Of a stretch of 64,000 nt of DNA, positions 62,638-64,000 are shown one piece after another. The stretch lies in assembly GCF_947179015.1 (NCBI RefSeq), contig NZ_CAMXCM010000001.1:958167-1022166 (forward strand), written 5' to 3'. The notes under the pieces are model-generated. The model saw only the letters and a list, made by a program, of their open reading frames with translations. It ran no database searches and was not told the DNA's origin. Position 1 is the first letter of the stretch; each line of letters opens with the position of its first letter. The stretch comes from Commensalibacter communis. Its GTDB lineage: Bacteria; Pseudomonadota; Alphaproteobacteria; Acetobacterales; Acetobacteraceae. The translations under genes were made by a program, and so were the position numbers.

Positions 62638-64000
62638 TTATTTGATTGCAAAATTTGGGTTGATATATGCATATCGTTTGGAAGGTGTGCTAATAACCGT
62701 TAGTGTAGTTTCTGTATAAGTTTGATGTTTACTAAGAAAATCAACAGCATCATTATTGATATAAGAATAATTCGTAGAAGGCATTACCGTTTCGCGATTA
62801 TCGCTGACAGTTAGTGTAATACTACTATTAACACCGATAAATAAACCATCTCTGCTTTGCTGATAATCTATAAAACTATTTTGTCTTCTAAATGAAACAT
62901 TTGTTGTCGTTATATCTGTTCCACCCACAGAGTATTTCCATGGAGCATTTGCTTTATGAAGACATAAATTATCAGTTATAGTCCCATTATACATATAATT
63001 CCCTCCTACTCTTTCAAATGCAGAAGCCACATAATAGAGAGCTGATTCGAGCTCTTGTAGATTGTAATTAACCAATCGACACCCTAAAAAACCCACAGAA
63101 AAACTTCCTTGCACACCATCAAAACCGCAATATCTTAAGGAAACAGTTATCCATTGATTTCCTGAATAAATATAGTTATAACACCACATTTTGTATAAAA
63201 CTGGTCTTCTTAACCCTCGTGATGCTAAGGCCTCATCTGTTAAACAATACCCCCACCATCCATCGCCAACATTTCTTTGAGCTAATTGAATTAGTTCTTC
63301 CCAACCATCTGGTTGAGTTGGATCACCATTTGGATTGTTATAAGGTTGAATAATAATATTTCTTATTCCTACATTGATACTCCCTGACAGAGTTTGCCTT
63401 GGTTCTTCTTGAATATTATCACCAACATTGTATGCCTTACCGGGACTATAATATTTGATATCTTGAGCTGATTTATCATCAGAACCTACGATATAATGAT
63501 CATCAACATCTAATATTTTAATAATAATTTGACCTGTAGAAGGCGCTTTTTTAACAGCCATATCAACGGTTTTGAAAGGCTTTATCCTCGTTCCATCGCC
63601 CGTCATATCACTTCCCGTAGTCCAAGAAACATATTTGTAAATAGAATTCTCGGAAGTGAATATAGCCAACTCTCCCAGATCATTGTAATAAAGTGTCGAA
63701 CCATCTTTATCCTCAATCACAGGGTAGCGTTGCCACCCGTTTTGAGGTTTAGATACATTGATTTTATTCTCGTTGGGATCGTTTATATTACCATCTTGGA
63801 CACATATCCATAATACCCAAGGTTTAGATGGGTCATTGCCTTGTAATATAGAACCCGCAGAATAACCATCAATTTTATTGCATAAATCTTGATTAAAAAC
63901 AGGATAACCACCAGCCTGTGTCCATTGATTTGCTTCTGATAATCTATATAAGATCCCATTATGATCACGCCCCCAAGGTGGAACACCTCCTTGTAGAACA
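62638..64000 (-). CDS. Tail-fibre-like phage protein, C-terminal part (cut by window edge)
   Basis: An open frame runs from the right edge to the stop at 62638, giving at least 453 residues. The part before the GTG at 63720 is also open and protein-like (LQGGVPPWGRDHNGILYRLS, INVSKPQNGWQRYPVIEDKD), so GTG 63720 is not the true start. VSWTTGSDMTGDGTRIKPF followed by repeated short beta segments (TVDMAVKKAP, INVGIRNIIIQPYNNPNGD) recalls the start of a right-handed beta-helix, as in tail fibres and tailspikes. No intact catalytic motif is seen. A host-binding role is inferred. Confidence 0.65.
   Translation of the reverse strand, partial: VLQGGVPPWGRDHNGILYRLSEANQWTQAGGYPVFNQDLCNKIDGYSAGSILQGNDPSKPWVLWICVQDGNINDPNENKINVSKPQNGWQRYPVIEDKDGSTLYYNDLGELAIFTSENSIYKYVSWTTGSDMTGDGTRIKPFKTVDMAVKKAPSTGQIIIKILDVDDHYIVGSDDKSAQDIKYYSPGKAYNVGDNIQEEPRQTLSGSINVGIRNIIIQPYNNPNGDPTQPDGWEELIQLAQRNVGDGWWGYCLTDEALASRGLRRPVLYKMWCYNYIYSGNQWITVSLRYCGFDGVQGSFSVGFLGCRLVNYNLQELESALYYVASAFERVGGNYMYNGTITDNLCLHKANAPWKYSVGGTDITTTNVSFRRQNSFIDYQQSRDGLFIGVNSSITLTVSDNRETVMPSTNYSYINNDAVDFLSKHQTYTETTLTVISTPSKRYAYINPNFAIK

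Larger units (their letters stand above)
59549..64000. mobile_element. Decayed prophage inserted at tRNA-Ser, left part
   Basis: From tRNA-Ser rightward the window holds a broken tyrosine integrase, a gene of unknown function, a multiply frameshifted gene and a tail-fibre-like gene, the last three on the minus strand. This is the layout of an integrated phage whose integrase end lies at the tRNA. The right boundary is beyond the window. The decay of two of the four genes suggests that it can no longer move. Confidence 0.7.

Noticed and set aside
63529..63813. Plus-strand open frame over the tail-fibre-like gene
   Set aside because: It overlaps the long minus-strand frame, which has protein-like composition and continues to the window edge.

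Overview
The window looks like the chromosome of an AT-rich alphaproteobacterium, most probably an acetic acid bacterium of the Commensalibacter type (an inference, no search was run). The grounds are: accessory complex I proteins of the NDUFS4 and NDUFA9 families; a molybdenum dehydrogenase paired with a triheme cytochrome c, as in acetic acid bacteria; large GltB and GltD; a choline-to-betaine operon; and consistently A/T-rich codon use.

Layout. 1-6.7 kb is a complete-looking trans-4-hydroxy-L-proline catabolic locus: epimerase (cut by the left edge), DHDPS-type deaminase, FAD-dependent D-hydroxyproline oxidase, ketoglutarate semialdehyde dehydrogenase, permease and an FCD-type GntR regulator, with a perfect palindrome TATATTGTATACAATATA beside the regulator gene and a related one in the divergent promoter. 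6.8-10.8 kb holds MYG1, gabD and ilvE. 10.9-12 kb holds two tandem LTPEQ-motif periplasmic proteins. 12-17.5 kb, on the minus strand, is a compact five-gene operon: a membrane-anchored HtrA-like serine protease and three membrane proteins that share an N-terminal domain, two of which also share a cysteine-rich C-terminal domain, plus a secreted protein. This is the best candidate here for an undescribed system. It is followed by a doubly broken outer-membrane protein gene with a 9-T homopolymer in its signal peptide.

19-33.4 kb is mostly housekeeping: CsaA-like protein, Gpt, tRNA-Pro, NDUFS4, tRNA-Arg, an L,D-transpeptidase-like lipoprotein, galETK, a BCCT transporter divergent from betIBA (with a BetI-like operator), a PEBP protein, lipocalin and galM. 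33.9-36.5 kb is rpsB-tsf-recO. 36.8-46 kb is accessory: a HEPN-like protein, a DMT transporter, a tyrosine-phosphatase/autotransporter fusion, and a periplasmic molybdenum dehydrogenase operon (2Fe-2S subunit, molybdopterin subunit, small membrane protein, triheme cytochrome c carrying a 15-bp tandem repeat, LprI-like protein). 46-57.6 kb carries a cNMP-domain Na+/H+ antiporter, gltD-gltB, an NDUFA9-like protein and an LDH2-type reductase.

From 57.7 kb the window is an integration-prone tRNA region: tRNA-Leu, a membrane-anchored Mrr-type nuclease with a periplasmic domain, then tRNA-Ser(GGA). Directly after tRNA-Ser comes a decayed prophage whose integrase has two in-frame stops and a frameshift. 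Further on are a hypothetical gene, a multiply frameshifted gene and a tail-fibre-like gene cut by the right edge.
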